Positions 24,046-38,939 are shown, numbered from the stretch's first letter. The stretch is DNA of 64,000 bases from Anoplolepis gracilipes (GCF_047496725.1 NC_132981.1:5980001-6044000), one strand, 5' to 3'. The notes: generated by a model not told the origin, from the sequence alone. Made by a program: numbers and translations.

Positions 24046-27000
24046 ATTTTATTTTATATACTGTATGCTTATATATATGCTCATATATAGACAGAACTTT
24101 ATTGTTGTTATTCATAATCAAATCTTATTTACATTCGAGAGCGTCAGAATTAATGTGATTTATATAATTTGAATGTACGTAATAATTATATTATTTTAAT
24201 TATAATTAGTCGAAACAACATTAGTGGCAGTTTCTTATCTGTCATTTGAGAACTTTGTTAGTCTAGATGTATAAATTTTGTATATTTGTGTATAATATAA
24301 AATTCGGCAAGTATAGGCTGACAGATGATTCTAAGCTTTTATATTTTTTATACTCATTGTCAATAAAAAAACATGGTGCACAATCATAATAATATAAGTT
24401 TACAATTATATAAAGATTAATTAAAGAATCATTTTTAATCTAATTTTTCAATTATATCAATGTTTGATAAATACGAAAGAAAATTCTCTTTATCTTTCTT
24501 TCTCAGCGAAATTAAAATTAATTTAAAATTTATCAAAGTGAAGCTAAAGAAATTCCTTTTATTTATTATTTAATTTTATATCGTAAAAATTAATGGAATC
24601 CCGCGGTTCGTAAAAATGTGTGAAAAATAAATAAAAAAAAAAATTTTTTATATATATAAATCTCTATACATAAAGTTAGTATTTTTAATCATGTTTATAT
24701 TTAAATAAATTTTTAATTAAAAAGGTTTATTTTAAATACGTTGAAACTTTCAATTAGATAACGATACATATAAAATTTATTATGAATGACAGAATCGTAT
24801 TCTGTCGTTTTTTTCGATCAATATCATAAACTTTATCAGTGAACTAAGTTTAACGCAATTACATGCAAATGCATCTCGTATCATCTTCTCTTGTATATAA
24901 AAAAAGACAAGACTAAACAAATATTTGATTTTAATTTAAATAACCAAGAAAAAAGGCAAGAAAAATAAAAAATCTTTTTTCTTACTTTTGGCATTTTTTT
25001 TAACTTTGTTTGAAAAAAATGATTATCTAACTTTAAGATTCTTTTGCTGAATATATTAAATTTTATATACATCAGTCTACGATGTTTTTTCGCAGGTCAG
25101 TCCTGCGATTCAACGTAGACACATATCGCACGTTCTAAACTCTTATCACAAAAGGACATACTCGGGAGATGCACAATGCGCTTTTTTCGCTCGTTCTCAT
25201 TTCCGAGTAAAATAGTAACATTTACAGTTCACAGTAAAGTCAAGCTGTACTTATGAATCTCATACAGTCAATTATTCATTTAGGTTTTTCTATACTTTGT
25301 ACAAAATACTTTTTTTATAAGGTTTATTTTTAATTTAATTCTCTTGTGCTCAATTCTTTATCTTTTTTTAAAAATTTTATTAACCTTCATATAAATTATA
25401 TATTTGTTAACTTTTCTTTGCAAACTTAATTTAGATGAATATACGCGTTTGAAAAGTGGAAAGAAATAAAACCTCTGCAAAATGGTATATGAAATATTGA
25501 AAAATTTCCTTCTTTTTCTAAATTTTCACGATAGTGTTGGCACTGCAGAAAATCAAACCAACTTAGTTCGTTCTGCGCTCTTTCGAAAATATTCGCAGCT
25601 GGTGTCTGTCGCGATTCTCCAACCAAATCGAATAAAAAGAGTGTCCTTCCGTCCTTGACGTATCCAAAAGATGAATCGCTCGTTGCACCGGTGCACCATA
25701 TAGGGTCGCATTTCTACGAAGCAATCATCTGGCTTCCACAGAATGCTAACTGGTAATTAACAATTGCCTTTCTGTTAAAATGAAATTTCTGCTCTCGATG
25801 TCGGTACGTTGAGAGTTCGAAAATTTACTGATTTGCTAATAAAGCTCAGAAAATAAATTAAAAAAAAAAAACGATTATTTTTCTCTTGTTAAAATAATTA
25901 GTTGACGAGAGGTGTGAGTTTAAAATTAGCGTTTATTTAAAAAAAAGAGAAGAAATCTAACGATTTAGATTTTTTACATCAATTATATTTCATGGCTTCT
26001 TTTTCGACAAGTAATTGGAACGGTCCTCTCTTACACTATTCAATAGGAATATAGCGTGTTCTCTTTATTGACTTTTTTATACCTTTTATTATTTCATTAA
26101 CAAGAAATCTATATGGTAGACGTAGAGAATATAGTGCACGACAATCTACGTAACAGAATTGAATTTCCGAGTAAATTGTATTTTGCGGAGCTGTTAAAGC
26201 GACGCTCTGAAAAAAAATGCAATAACGTTAACGACGAAAATCGATCTCGTAAAGTCTGGGAGCGTCTCTTGCTACGTAAAAACTACAACTACAGAAGCTT
26301 CGATTAAAGCGCATTTGCTTAATTTGCGTATACGGTGACTGTTCTTTTTGTCACGTTCGTTACGTCGCCGACGTGCATCGGGACGAGGCAAATCTAGTCA
26401 AATCAAATTGAACGCTTGCGTTGCGGTTAATTATCTAATGAAATTAGTATGAACAATCATCGGAATTGCCAGCAGAATTTCTGACCTATTCACGAATCAC
26501 GTTCTATCGTTTGCCAATTCCCGCTTTGAGGTTGATTATATTTTTTCTCAAAACTTATATTAGATATGCGAAACCATATAAAAGAAACCTGTATTGAAAC
26601 CATATGTGAGAAAAGTTCTTTGAGTAGAGTCTCGCTTTTTAGAATAGCTACTCATACTAACAAAGTTGGTGAAAAAAAATTCTTTCGTAAAATTGTTTCT
26701 TGCTTTAACCGAATTCGATTCAGCACAGGGAAGAGGACGGCTGTTTTATGTCAGCAAATCTTTCGCGTTTATCCCTAGCTACTGGAAGAGGAATCCGATC
26801 GAGGAATCGTATCGCTGTGCAAATCGTGCGCTATCCTCCAAAAAAATCTTGATCGTGACGATCTCGAAGGGAGAGAGAACAAAGGTATACGTTTTCACGG
26901 AATATTCGTATTCCGGATACGCGATAAAATCCGCGCGAGCCGTGTTATCGTAATTCTGTCGGAAAATATGCTCCGATCTAATTTCGAGATAACAAAGCTC

Positions 27001-27316
27001 GAGAGGAGAGCTCGATAAACTTTGAAGAAAAAGAATCCGCCGTTTCCTCGGATGGATCGACCCGAAAAAATTGTTCGTTCTGAAAGGCGAAGGCGAGTAA
27101 GCGTGTATACAGAGTTCATACGACACACGAGCTTAATCAGGTTCGACTAGTTGGCAGGTGCGAGCATCGCAGGCAAGAGCGACGAACTCCTGGTCTCCAA
27201 GAAACTACGTGGTTTTGTTACCTGGTGCAACAAGTCTGGACCGATATGTAGCAAAATGTTGCTTTGCGATGTGTAGCAAAATGTCTGCTCTGTGATAGCT
27301 CTCCGCTTTATATATT

Positions 27317-27317
<1 letters not shown>

Positions 27318-27357
<40 letters not shown>
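27318..27357. repeat. (AG)20 microsatellite
   Basis: Uninterrupted AG run of 40 bases. Confidence 0.9.
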
Positions 27358-27360
<3 letters not shown>

Positions 27361-29794
27361 TGTCTCTCATTTAACAAATGGAAAAACTTTTTTAATAAGC
27401 AGGACGCTTTTCGCTGTCCGCAATTTCCTCGCTGGACGTTTGTCCATCCAACATTTCGTCGTACAATCTTCCTGCAAGCGCGTCTGTCATTTTCCTGCTT
27501 GTTAAACTTACTAAGTCAATTCCTGAGCTTGAATTTTAGTCTTTCCGACTGACGTGTCGATGTGCAATCTTTCACGAAAAATTCCGGCTACGCGCGTCCG
27601 ACTGATCTTTCCTTCATGTAAGTAAACTAATCTTTTACTGTTATGCCAGACACGACAGGCATTTTTGCCATGTCTGTGACTGCGCCTATATTTACCGTGG
27701 TTCACGTTCCAGGGAGGCGTCTCTTTCCCACCTCTCTTCTCTCTTTTTCTTTCATGGAAAGTAGGGACCCCGCGGAATAAGCGCATAGAACTCGGATCCT
27801 CGTTACGACCGGCCTCTACACGACCGGCGTCGAATCGTCGAAGCGTTCGTGTTAATGGCAACGTGTCTCTCTGGTATACCGTTAAAGCCACCGCGATGCC
27901 CACTGAACCTAATTAATGGCGCGTTCGCGTTGCGCCGGATACACCATCACTACATCTATAAGTTGACCGGCCATTGAGGATGACGCTCTCGAGACGCTCA
28001 CGCACGTGCTACCGCTCAACATCCGTCTTACTGGCTGTCACGCTATTACCCACCGCACTTCAACTACTTAGTAGATAGGCACGGCTGCGTGAATAGATAG
28101 ACGGCAGACAGCCGGCACGTGCGAGCGTTCGTATCATATTCACGCTCGTGTATTTAAATATGTATACAATATATGTATTATATATATGTACATATATACA
28201 TGTATGCATGTATAATTATTTCTTCCTTTACGTTATGAACCGAAATCTTGCGCTTCCGGATAATATATATAATAATCTCACGTTGCATTCCGCAACGATC
28301 CTTTCGAGCGGCGCTCGATGCCTACGTAAATCAGAGACGTTATGTGCGGATCGTTCGATCGACTTGCAAATAACACGGAATAATGTGTAACTGCCTGTAG
28401 TCTCTCACGTCGATTCCGTACTCGGGATATAAGATTAAGTATCTCCGTGTACTCATACTTAATCACGAACGGTAACATCGTAACACTCATCGGTTCCGCT
28501 CAAGTAATGATTTATGTTTCCCACGCGCGTATACAGGATGTAGCAAAAGTTGCTTATTACGTTCACGAAACGGGAGCGACGGATGAAAGAAAGTCGGCCA
28601 AAATCGACATACTATCCTATTTTTCAATCTCTAACTTTGCATCATATTTAATCATGGTTTTAATAATATTGTTTTAAATTTTTCAGCAGATAATTTCCAT
28701 AAGAGTGGATTAAAATCAAGATCTCTGAAAAAAAATTGTCGCATAATTGTCGAAAAATTATAATGAAAAAGATAAAGAAGTATATATAATATAACAGATT
28801 AAGAAACCTGTAGAAAAACGTAATATCGAATGTAATTGCTAAAAAAGGATATTCTTCTCTATTATCGTTATTTATGTTATTTAGTTTGAAGAAAATTAAT
28901 TACAAGAAAAATACTTTCGAATTTTAAGAACTCCCGAGTCCGATTTAACACGTAAAGAGGCAAACAACAAATATACAAACTATGGGCTTGTGTTGAGTAA
29001 ACTAATTAAGCGGACCATGTCAGAGAACTCCGGTAAAACTGCCGCTCTCAACTTATCGTTGAGAAATTCAGAGAATACTTGCGTATGTATGTTTTGATGC
29101 TTTCTTTCACGCAACATGTACAACGTATAGTTTATTCATGTAAAGAAATCTGCGATGAACCAGCGACACGTGTGTTGACTCTATCCAAAATACGCGTCGT
29201 GAATCTTCCAAGTACTAATTCATTTAGCACTTTATACAAAGAACAAGGTAGATTCTACTTGGGAGTTTGGCACGCATAATCGCCGGTGTACGTGCGCCGG
29301 AATGGCTTCTCTCGTAATGTCGAGATAACCGAGTTCTGAAGGAAACGCGGTGTCAAGGGTCCGGGTCGAGGCGTGGCACGGCGTGTTCCGTGTAAGTCGC
29401 GTTGCGAAGAGAAGCCGTTGCCTCGTCTACCTCGAGGAGACGAGGCCTTCTTCGTCTTTTCTTTCGCGCGGCTACAGCTCGCGTGACGACGACGATACAA
29501 CAATAACGACAATCGTTGGAGTCACTCAAAGTTGATGCTTAGTTAAGTAATGGGCGACGCGAAGCGGAGTCGCGAGCTAAACAAATAATAGGCCAGCACT
29601 CGACGTGATGGCAACGGCCATCGATTCGTCGTCCTTTTCTCCCAGGTAACGGGCTACCTCGTCTCGGGACGGCTAATTCAGCTCTGCCTCGGAAATGAAG
29701 GATGCGTTTTACCCACTCGAGCCACAAGTCGCGGAGTACGTGTCCATTGAATACTCCATACGGAATAGCGATCTTGTGTATAGCCGAGACCCTT

Positions 29795-29796
<2 letters not shown>

Positions 29797-29825
<29 letters not shown>
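29797..29825. repeat. (TC)14 microsatellite
   Basis: TC run followed by an imperfect TCTTTC tail to about 29844. Confidence 0.85.
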
Positions 29826-29833
<8 letters not shown>

Positions 29834-32800
29834 TTCTTTCTCTCTTACATCCCCGTGACGCACGTTGTTGTAAGTACGAGAAACTGCGGAAGCCAGTTTG
29901 TGTTCCAGGTAGCAGTCAGCATTGCGGATGAAAAGAAGCGCAGAATCGATGCTTCTCCGGTGGTTAACTGAAATTTGCTTCTCGTCGATGTTTGCGTTCC
30001 TGTAATAACACAACATCGTGTTTTAATGATATTTTCCTAACGTAAATTATAACAAGATGTGAGCGAATGTACGAAAAGATATATACGTGAAACAGGTCCT
30101 TAAATATACAACTTGCGTTTTTTTTTTTCTCTCGTCGATATTTGTTAATAATAGACGTGAATTATTGTCATTTTTCTAGATAGCGACATCGCTCGTAAAT
30201 ATCTTGATATTAAACACCGCGATTACTTGATATTTAAAACGCAGATACATGTTAAGCATCATATGAATGCCATTTGTAATTAATGTGACGTGATTATCGT
30301 TCGAGTTTATTTATAGATGAAAACGGGGAAGTAGCAATTACAAATTGTAGTACAAAATTGCTATTTTACGCGTAGGAACGCATTCAATTAACTGCATGTC
30401 GTTCTACATACAGTCTTGCCAATTGCGTAGCATACGCATAACATGCTTAACGTCCGGCTGTTCCTAAATCCTGATTTTGATTGTAAGACTAGATAACGGG
30501 TACATCCGTACATCAATCTCACTTGATTTCAGACACATGTATATCTTTGAAATTACCGCATCGTTTCACTAAGCGGCTTGCACGTAACATCAAGTAGATT
30601 TAAAGTTGCAATCGTCCGACTTTTCTCGTTTCCATTTAATTCCTTTATTGGTACACGCACGCTTTTGAAGATCTTCAAAAGTAAAATTTAAATCTCATAT
30701 CAAACAAGGATAGAAATTATGCTCTCTGCCAAACATTTCTCGCGTTTTACCTTGATATATTTAGTTATCGCGACAATGGCTATTATCGTCTTTTACTCGG
30801 TTTAAGATTTAAGAAGGCGCGACCTTGACCCCGCGCAGCAATTTCCGTCTCCTTTTTTCCCTCTTTTTCTGTTTTTTCTCGCTTTCTATCCGCATTCGCT
30901 TCTCTCCTCGGAACCTCGTTGATCTGCACCAATAATCGCAATATCCGTATGCGCGATATGACGCGTATCGCCGCGTATTCCGTCGGTTTCACCTACAAAC
31001 TAGCTATAGAACTTCAGTACCTGAAATGAATGTAGCTCGCGTGCAAACACGTCCGACATGATTTGAATGGGCCCTACGAGTATAGTAATGGCATTATTAC
31101 CTTCTCCCGAGATGAAATATTTACACCTTTAACATATTTTAACGATTTTCTGCAAGAGCCATTAATTGAAGGAGGTCAGCAGACTTTTGCGCGAGTAAAT
31201 ATCGATTCATCAGGTATCTTAAATTTTTCGTCTTAGAAGAATCGATCAAGCATCAAAGTATTTGCCATTACGTATCGTGCATATCTAAACACTCGTGAAA
31301 GTACCTTGGTTTAAAGAATTAATACTGCACAAAATTAATACTCCTCGAACGAACATGTCTGTACTACAGGGTTCGCTGGATATTTGCTTGAGCAAGTATC
31401 GGCGTGAGTGCCATTGCTAATCGTTTGGCTCTTCATGGACTCGACACAAGGCGGCTCACGTCAGCCGGCGGTATCCACAACGTATATGCACCACTTTCGA
31501 ACTTTTGACCTGAAAACGAAGAGTATAGTCGCATGGGGAGCACGTAGCCGTAAGTTAACGCGAGGCCTGTAGCAGAGAGATGCCACTAAATCTCGCTCAA
31601 AGTTCAAAGATACTCGCTCGACCTCCGGGGCAAAGGTACCGCATAAAATATCCGCATGTACCTGAAATTCAACAAGAAGGCCTCTCAGCAAGCCCCGCTA
31701 CCGATATTGTTTTTTTTTTGCTGTCGGAAATACCGCACTATAAAATTATATTTAAATTTAAGATCAATTAAAATATAATATTTACATGGTTCGACAGAAA
31801 AAAAACTCTCACAAAGGAACAGCCATGTAATATTTTTCGTGCTCAATTTTGCTTTCGTAAGTGCTCTCTGTTGCGTAATAATTTTAAGAAGAGCCAAGAA
31901 CGCGAAAAAATATAAGTACCGTAAATAGCTCTCGCCATTAATTATTCGGCAAATGTAAATGAAATTATAATTCCATTAATTAAATATAGCCAAAAAAAAA
32001 CTGTTTAAGAGCTCAACATGTGGTGTGGTCATTAAAGCAAATATTGATGAAACAAAAACGGTAAATAAACGAATAAATGCTAATAATATAATAATAGTAG
32101 TAGTAATAGAAATGTCTCTTTCCTTTTACGGTCCAATTATAAATGTTTTGTACGTGCTATATTTTGACATCTTTGTCGACTCATTCACGCTGGGCTCTAT
32201 CTAAGAGTGCCTGAGAAGATACTATCTCTCTTGAAATATATCAGACGATGACGAGTTTCTATACTTGAACAATAAAATACTATATGCTTGTCACTCCTGT
32301 AAGAAACGTCAAAGAGACCTTGCTCGTTCGAATTGAAAATATCTAAACATCGACACGATTCATAGATTCTGCCGCTATTAATCGCATATTTTAAATTGAC
32401 ACCAATAATTGTAACCCAAGGCGAAAGAGTCATGTCTATTAAAGACACTGGGCTCAATATTTACCCCTGAATACGAATAAACTGAAAGAAGGAAAATCAG
32501 AACATTTATTCTAAACTTTGTTTCCGCAATGATTGTCGGCCGTTGTTATCGAACGCTACGCAATTGACATACGATACGTCGCGCGACGTTAATTGCCTCG
32601 ACGTTGCCTCGTTACTTGATAGAACAGCTTGCCTTTTGATTGGCCATGTTCATTGATATGCAGCCTGGCAGCCTTCGGGAGTACTCGTCGATACAAGAGA
32701 ACAAGACAATGGCCGGCGACGTGTGTGTATGACCCTGTTCCGCGGACGAAAATGCGCGTCACGTGCGCCCGGACGTGGTCTGCGGCTACCAGCGCGTCTG

Positions 32801-32999
32801 GAAGTTCAGCGATTCGGATCAATGGTCCGCGGGATACCAATATAAGATGGCTGAGAGAAAGGCTAAGGGCGCCCTTTCTTGTGAAGCCATTCCATACATT
32901 ACTATCTCGAATGATGGATGGCCGAGATAAATAGATAAATTCGTGATTATACCGCGGCGGAGAAATCTTTTCTTTTTCACGCTCGTTCTATTGCGTATG

Positions 33000-33030
<31 letters not shown>

Positions 33031-33604
33031 GCGTGCGTTACATCTCTTTAATATATCATTGGTATTTATCGAGCGTTTTCGTAAATAGCTGAGAGCTACG
33101 AGAGTTACGTCTCGGAATAATCGATCGGATTATACCGTGTATGCTTGGGACTCGCAACTGTGTGATCGCACATTGCGTGAGAGAACACATCTCGCCCCAG
33201 GGCATTCTACTCCCAGAGACAAGAGTGACTAGAGATGGCAAAGAGAGAAGTGCTGCCTTTTAGGGCAGTTAAGTGCACAACGACGACTACGACGGCGCGA
33301 CTCTTTGGCGTTTCCTCGTCTCTCCTCATCGCCTCTTCTCCGTTCGCCTTCCGTGGCCTCGCCTCAGATCGGATCGACCATCCGTCCGAGCGTTCTGCTC
33401 TGCCTCTCGCACCACATGAACGCGTTTATGTGGACGATCCCGCGACCCCGATTTTTCTTAGAACGCGCGAAGAACTGCATAGCGAGTTTTTTTAGCGCGG
33501 TCGTGAAAACGGAAATTGTTTTCCTTTTTCTTTGATCGCAAAGATCACAGTCGCTTGCCGTGAGTGGCAAAGCAACGCTTACTAAACTGAGAGTTACTTT
33601 GTAA

Positions 33605-33606
<2 letters not shown>

Positions 33607-33656
<50 letters not shown>
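33607..33656. repeat. (AT)25 microsatellite
   Basis: Uninterrupted 50-base AT run. A (TG)n run lies 600 bases upstream at 32998-33022. Confidence 0.9.
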
Positions 33657-33660
<4 letters not shown>

Positions 33661-34299
33661 TGAATATATATAATTATTATATTATGCGTGCATAGTAATT
33701 ATTCATAATTTTATTATACATGTGTAATAATTGTACGTATATTCGGAAAAAATACCGAACAAGGATAAGAATAAAAAAAAAAAAAGAAAAGTGTATAGGT
33801 GACAATACCGATGATTAAAGATGAGGCGACGTGATAATTTCGATGATGACAAGGGTGGAAGAGATCCGCTTACGAAATGGCTCATTAAAATCTAGAGAAA
33901 ATGTAGAGAAGCCGATTGAGAACGACCAACTGACGTCTATGATGATCCTAATTAGATAATTTCTAAATGCTTTCTACTCAATTTTCTACTCCGAGAATAT
34001 ACTTCACCGTGAAAACTCACTTTAACGATCAAGGAGTCTTTGATGGATGGTTTACTACACCGGATGGTTATCGAGACATTTATATAGAGATCAGGGTGAT
34101 TAGAAATAAATTTTAATACGCTGGAGGATAATAAGTTTCTCACCTCAGAATCTAGGGAGACACGTAGAAAAGGTAATTGAAGCGAAAAGATCAATTATAA
34201 AATTTTTTAATGATAGACGAATAATAATAAATATAGTTCGCGTGATTTCGGCATTTAATTTGATCCGATATCCGGGAAGGCACGCCGCGCCGTCGTCGA

Positions 34300-35313
34300 T
34301 CGTCAAAAATTCTCGTCGGGAAGGCGATTGATCGATTTCGAAGGGATTCGAAGAATGTCGTGGAAACGACAGTGGCGTCGATGGCGGTGGCGTAGTTTTC
34401 GGGTAAATGTGTCGGAGCCCGAGAGAAATGTCGTTGCCCTCTTCTTTTCGTCGTTGACTCTTGCCGCCACCGCCGCCACCACCGCCGTAGCTACCACCGT
34501 CTCTTTCTCTCCCTCTCTTTCTCCGTCACTTTTTCGCTCTCTTACGATACTGCCACCGCCGCCACCACCACCGTCGCCGCCGCTACCTCCGCCGTTACGG
34601 AGGTACTATCCCTAGTCCCCTCCGCGGGACCATCCTCTTATTCCCACTCCTCCTGCGGAGCACCTGTCGTGCCAGGGAGTTCGGCGTGTTAGGGGCGCTC
34701 GACGCAGGTAAGTGGACGACGGGTTATCAGTCGGCAGAACATCTTGGTCGCGAACGGAAACGCAAGTCCCGGTCGTGGTAACGTGTAGATCGAGGAACGC
34801 AGGTATCGGGAGTGGAAACGTTCATGTCTCTATGCTAGCCAATAGCTCACTCGCTCGCGGATTGCTGTTTCGTACAATCGCCCGTAAAAGAGAGATAAAG
34901 GAAAGTCCGAAGGAAAGAAATTCGCGCTGTCAAGTCCTTTGCTAGTGCGTTTCATCTATTTTTCTCTTTAATTTAAAGATACTTAAAGATACGTTATCGC
35001 GTATACATACCGACATATCGATACATTCCGCGAGAGAGACCCGGTAAGTTGCAATCGCACGATGACCGCGACCGCGCCAAGGTAAATGCCAGCAAGGAGG
35101 TCACGGCGCCGGTGAATTGTGTTAAGTGCGCCAAGGCGAACTTATCCGTCGTCGAGGTGGCCCATCCTCGCGTCGCGCGGCAGTGCACTCGACGGCGAAC
35201 GACGAACGCCCCGGCGGTATAGAATTTCTAACGGTCCCTCGATATCAAAAACCGGAGGAAGAGGAGTGAGACTACGTCCTCGTACGTTGTTAGAGTAGTA
35301 AAACTTCCGGGAC

Positions 35314-35349
<36 letters not shown>

Positions 35350-35471
35350 GAGACGAGAGTGGCGGAGTAATTGGGCGAGAAGGAGAGAACCTGCCGGGAT
35401 GCTGCACGAGGAGCTCCAACGGAGCTCCAGCTAACACGTGGCGATTACGCACGCTACTCTGCAGTCGCAAG
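34300..35471 (+). promoter_or_regulatory. GC-rich island with three splice donors: candidate promoter and 5' UTR exons of the miniature-like gene
   Basis: GC-rich, CpG-rich DNA in an AT-rich setting, with CCG/CCA triplet runs at 34463-34498 and 34552-34596. Three near-perfect plus-strand donors lie here: GACGCAG|GTAAGT (donor at 34708), CCCG|GTAAGT (35044) and CGCAAG|GTGAGT (35472). No convincing coding frame ends at them, so they would close untranslated first exons. The next plus-strand acceptor known to be used is at 48517, before the start codon of the miniature-like gene, which needs at least one upstream 5' UTR exon. The link is inference across 13 kb, and other transcripts could own these donors. 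Confidence 0.25.
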
Positions 35472-36306
35472 GTGAGTCTTACTCTTGCGAGCTGTTACTA
35501 CTGCTTGCTGCTACGGGTTCAAATGTGACAGAACATTTCTGTACAAAATGCTTTTAAGTATCTCTCTATCTTTTTTCAAATTAAATAAAATATATAATAT
35601 TAAAAGATTAATTATAATTATGCGAGCGATAATAAATTTGTATTAAATTACAATGTAACATCAATCATTGAATGAAAATGTATATATATATATCTATGAC
35701 AATTTCGAAATATTTCTACGCGCGATGCACGTGATGTTTCTCACGCAATCATAAATAGCAGATGTAATCTCGGTAATTAACTATTACATTCATCTTTATT
35801 ATATAGTAATCTAATAAAGATGAATGTAAAAAATAGTAAATTCTATTGTTTAATTAATGATGCATTCGTAATAGAGTATTAAATAAACTGAGATTAAAAT
35901 ATCCGATATTATGTCCGGGACCTTTGCAAATGAAAGATGAACAATAGTGCATCGTAAAGACATTACGACGTCTGGCAATCCTCTAAAGGTTAATCGGGAT
36001 CAGTGCTAATCCACGTCGATTGCAGACAGTTCTAACGTGTCGCGAAGTACATGCCGTCTGGCATGATGCAGAGGAGCGAGATCAGCGGGGACGAATTACG
36101 ATCCGCGCTTGCGTGATCTGCTTACCGATGTAAACGCGTGCGAATAGAACGACCGCGCCGAAACAACCAGGCGGATAAGGTTCTTGTATGAGGAAATTGG
36201 GAGGGGAGGGAATGTGGTCGGTCGACAGGCAAGGAGGCCTCACCAAATTTTCGTGCCGCTGGTCCGGACGCAATGTGCCTGAGATCCCCACGTGCTTTCG
36301 GACCGC

Positions 36307-36311
<5 letters not shown>

Positions 36312-36348
<37 letters not shown>
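36312..36348. repeat. (CT)18 microsatellite in a pyrimidine-rich tract
   Basis: CT run leading into T- and C-rich sequence to about 36390. It gives rise to a spurious 178-codon Ser/Leu/Phe-rich ORF on the plus strand. Confidence 0.9.
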
Positions 36349-36356
<8 letters not shown>

Positions 36357-38905
36357 TCTTTTTCCCTCTTTATTTCTCTTTCCCTCTTTCGCTAACGTCT
36401 CTTCGTGTCCGTTCGTCTCTACCTCGCTCTTTCGTTGCATCTTTCTCTCGCACATACGGATAAAGACTTCGTTCCCGCGGATCACCGGCTTCACTCTCCT
36501 CTCTACGTTCCTTTCTTTTTCCCTTTGTCTCTTTTTCTTTCTCGTCGGTCTTTATCTCTCTCTCCCGCTTTCTCGAAGTCGAACTGATCGGCTGACCAGA
36601 GCCTCGAGACGGCGAGGAGTTAGCGCGCGCATTCCGGTTAGCGGTCCGGCGAATCGCATCGCCGTTGCTGCTTCTTTCGCTACCGCCGTCGTTGCCCTCG
36701 TGTCTGTGTCGCCATCGATCCGCCGTGAATGTCGGTCAACCCTTACTTTCTCGATGTGTAGGAAGGATGGGTCCACAGCTGGGTTACCTGCACGATTCAA
36801 CAATTACATGAGACTTAGAATCGCGTAGCGGTGAATCACATAACTTGTATACCTACTTTACCCAATCGATGCGGAGGAAAAAATTAATCGATCCTGATGA
36901 AAAGTATCACGAATTATCAACAGCTTAATGTAAACTTTCTTTTGCAATGCGTGAAAGAACGCGATCAGATTATAGTTCTTTTCTTTTTTTTTTTTTTTTT
37001 TTTTTCTTTCAAATCGGAAATTTCAGGATGCTGCCTGCTGTGCGGCGGAATCGAAACTGTTTCATTTTGCGGCATATAAATGCGTGTACGTAGACCGGAT
37101 TCTGAATACAAGCGCGCGTGCACACGCGTGTGTGTTCCGTATACATGTTAATTCGGAAAAAAATTTTTCGGGATGAATCACGCACGTACGAAATTGTGTC
37201 AGACACTTTTGCGTGCGCTAACGCGCTCTTGATTCCACGCTTAGGAATAATATTCGTTTCAAAACGGATGCCGTAGCAAATCGCGCTTCATTCACATCAT
37301 TTTTATCCACACGCGAGATACCTGATGCGGCAAATCGTAATTTAAGTTCGCTACACGCTCGCGCGTATCACAAGCGGAGAAAGATATTAATCCCACCATC
37401 TCGCGCGGAAGGTTTAATATCGCCACTAGTGATCAATCATTTCGAATCGGCGATGTCAAACGCCGCGTCGTTACATTAGGTCTGGAATCCTTCATTTCCG
37501 GGATGGATTGCACATAACATACCAGGCCGAATGCGCGCGGCGGGCATTCTTTCCGAAATTTGCATCGAAATAAGTCGCCGTCCACTCGTCCTCCCCGCCG
37601 TCCCGGACGGGCAAAAGGAGTACGCTAACGGTTTTTCGAACAGGTGTCATCTCTTTTTTCCGCGCTTCATGAAATATTCACCAGGCATATACGATTACGT
37701 TAGTACGGGGGCCGGACTAATCCGTCTGTCGACGACGACGGCCGGGGCATTCAACCTCCTCGCCGCAATACGTCTTGGAATCGCGCCCGACATAATTTTG
37801 CATTCGTTTGCCAATGTAATTCCTCGGTGAATTAACATTAACGTGCCGCGCGACTTCGCCTATTTGTACGGACGGTACCGTGGGAATTGACGATCGCCTA
37901 AGTTTATTTCGCTTTGGCAGTAACTCTTGGAACTATCGTTCATTCACGAACGGCTTGATCCGAGGAGAGACATTTCTCGCGCGAAGTGCGAGAATTTTAA
38001 TTCTCTCGCAATTAGCGAGTCGATGATTCTCCGAGTCTGTGTTAAGGATCCAGCGGAGTATATAGCGTTAAATATCCCTTTGCATTCGCTGATTAAGGAT
38101 AAACAAACATGATGTAATATATTATATAATTATGTAACTTTTTGATATTTTTTAATTATTTTTATTTTACTTTGACTAATATATTATTCTACTATCATAC
38201 ATTATTATTATTATTAAAACGACACATGTCGAAGATTAATTAGCAAGTCTTATCTTTATTCTTGGAAAGCTTTTAAATTCTTTACTAGAATACTGTAATA
38301 ATAACTTAATGTATTAACGTATTATAACATCAATGTTCACGTATTATACAAGCTCGTATAAATCCACGTGGCCGTAAGATATTGCAGTCACCTATTAACG
38401 GCGCATACTTTATCGCTTCCGGATGTTTACACGAACACTAGTAACGACTATCGGTACATGAAAGTGTATGGACCGCATCGGTTTTCCGGTTTTTTAGCGT
38501 CTCGCGAAATGCGTTAGCGCATTTTATAATACTCGCGACTGCGGCAGTTTATAATACTTTCCGGCAATTTATGATACTTTATATACTTCATATACAAGTC
38601 GCGTCGACCGCGTGAATCGTAATCGCACGACGAGTTAAACCACAAATATGATTGGAATCGCCACATATATTACACAACTAATCTCTATATGTATTTACCA
38701 GTTACCTACATTTATCTCGGTCGCCCGCTACGTTTTCGTCATAGCGTAAATTTACGATAGAATATTTGGCAGCATCGAAAAAATTGCAATTCAGACAAAT
38801 GATAGGTGCACACGTTTGCGAGATCGAAAACGCACATAGCGAGAATGATTCGTGCGTTCCTCTCCGGCACTCTTGAAAACCGGTATCTCTCACCATATAG
38901 AGAAA

Positions 38906-38939
<34 letters not shown>

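Larger units (their letters stand above)
18099..34299. other. Long spacer, no gene recognised
   Basis: About 16 kb upstream of the EcKL gene with no recognisable protein domain on either strand. It contains microsatellites, a duplicated AT-rich block (23222-24045), and GC-richer patches (27550-28130, 29280-29720, 32560-32930, 33230-33570) whose ORFs overlap on both strands. A consensus-like donor (CCGT|GTAAGT) lies at 29391 in one such patch, but no exon could be built around it. Confidence 0.45.

Noticed and set aside
27511..27903. 130-codon minus-strand ORF
   Set aside because: It starts only at a GTG, is rich in Arg with no domain, and lies in a CpG-rich patch open in several frames.
36292..36828. 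178-codon plus-strand ORF rich in Ser, Leu and Phe
   Set aside because: It begins in a (CT)n tract and continues through pyrimidine-rich sequence; composition alone explains the lack of stops, and no domain is present.
37531..37830. 99-codon plus-strand ORF with ATG start
   Set aside because: No family, signal peptide or splice signal supports it; codon pattern is not distinct from other CpG-rich patches.
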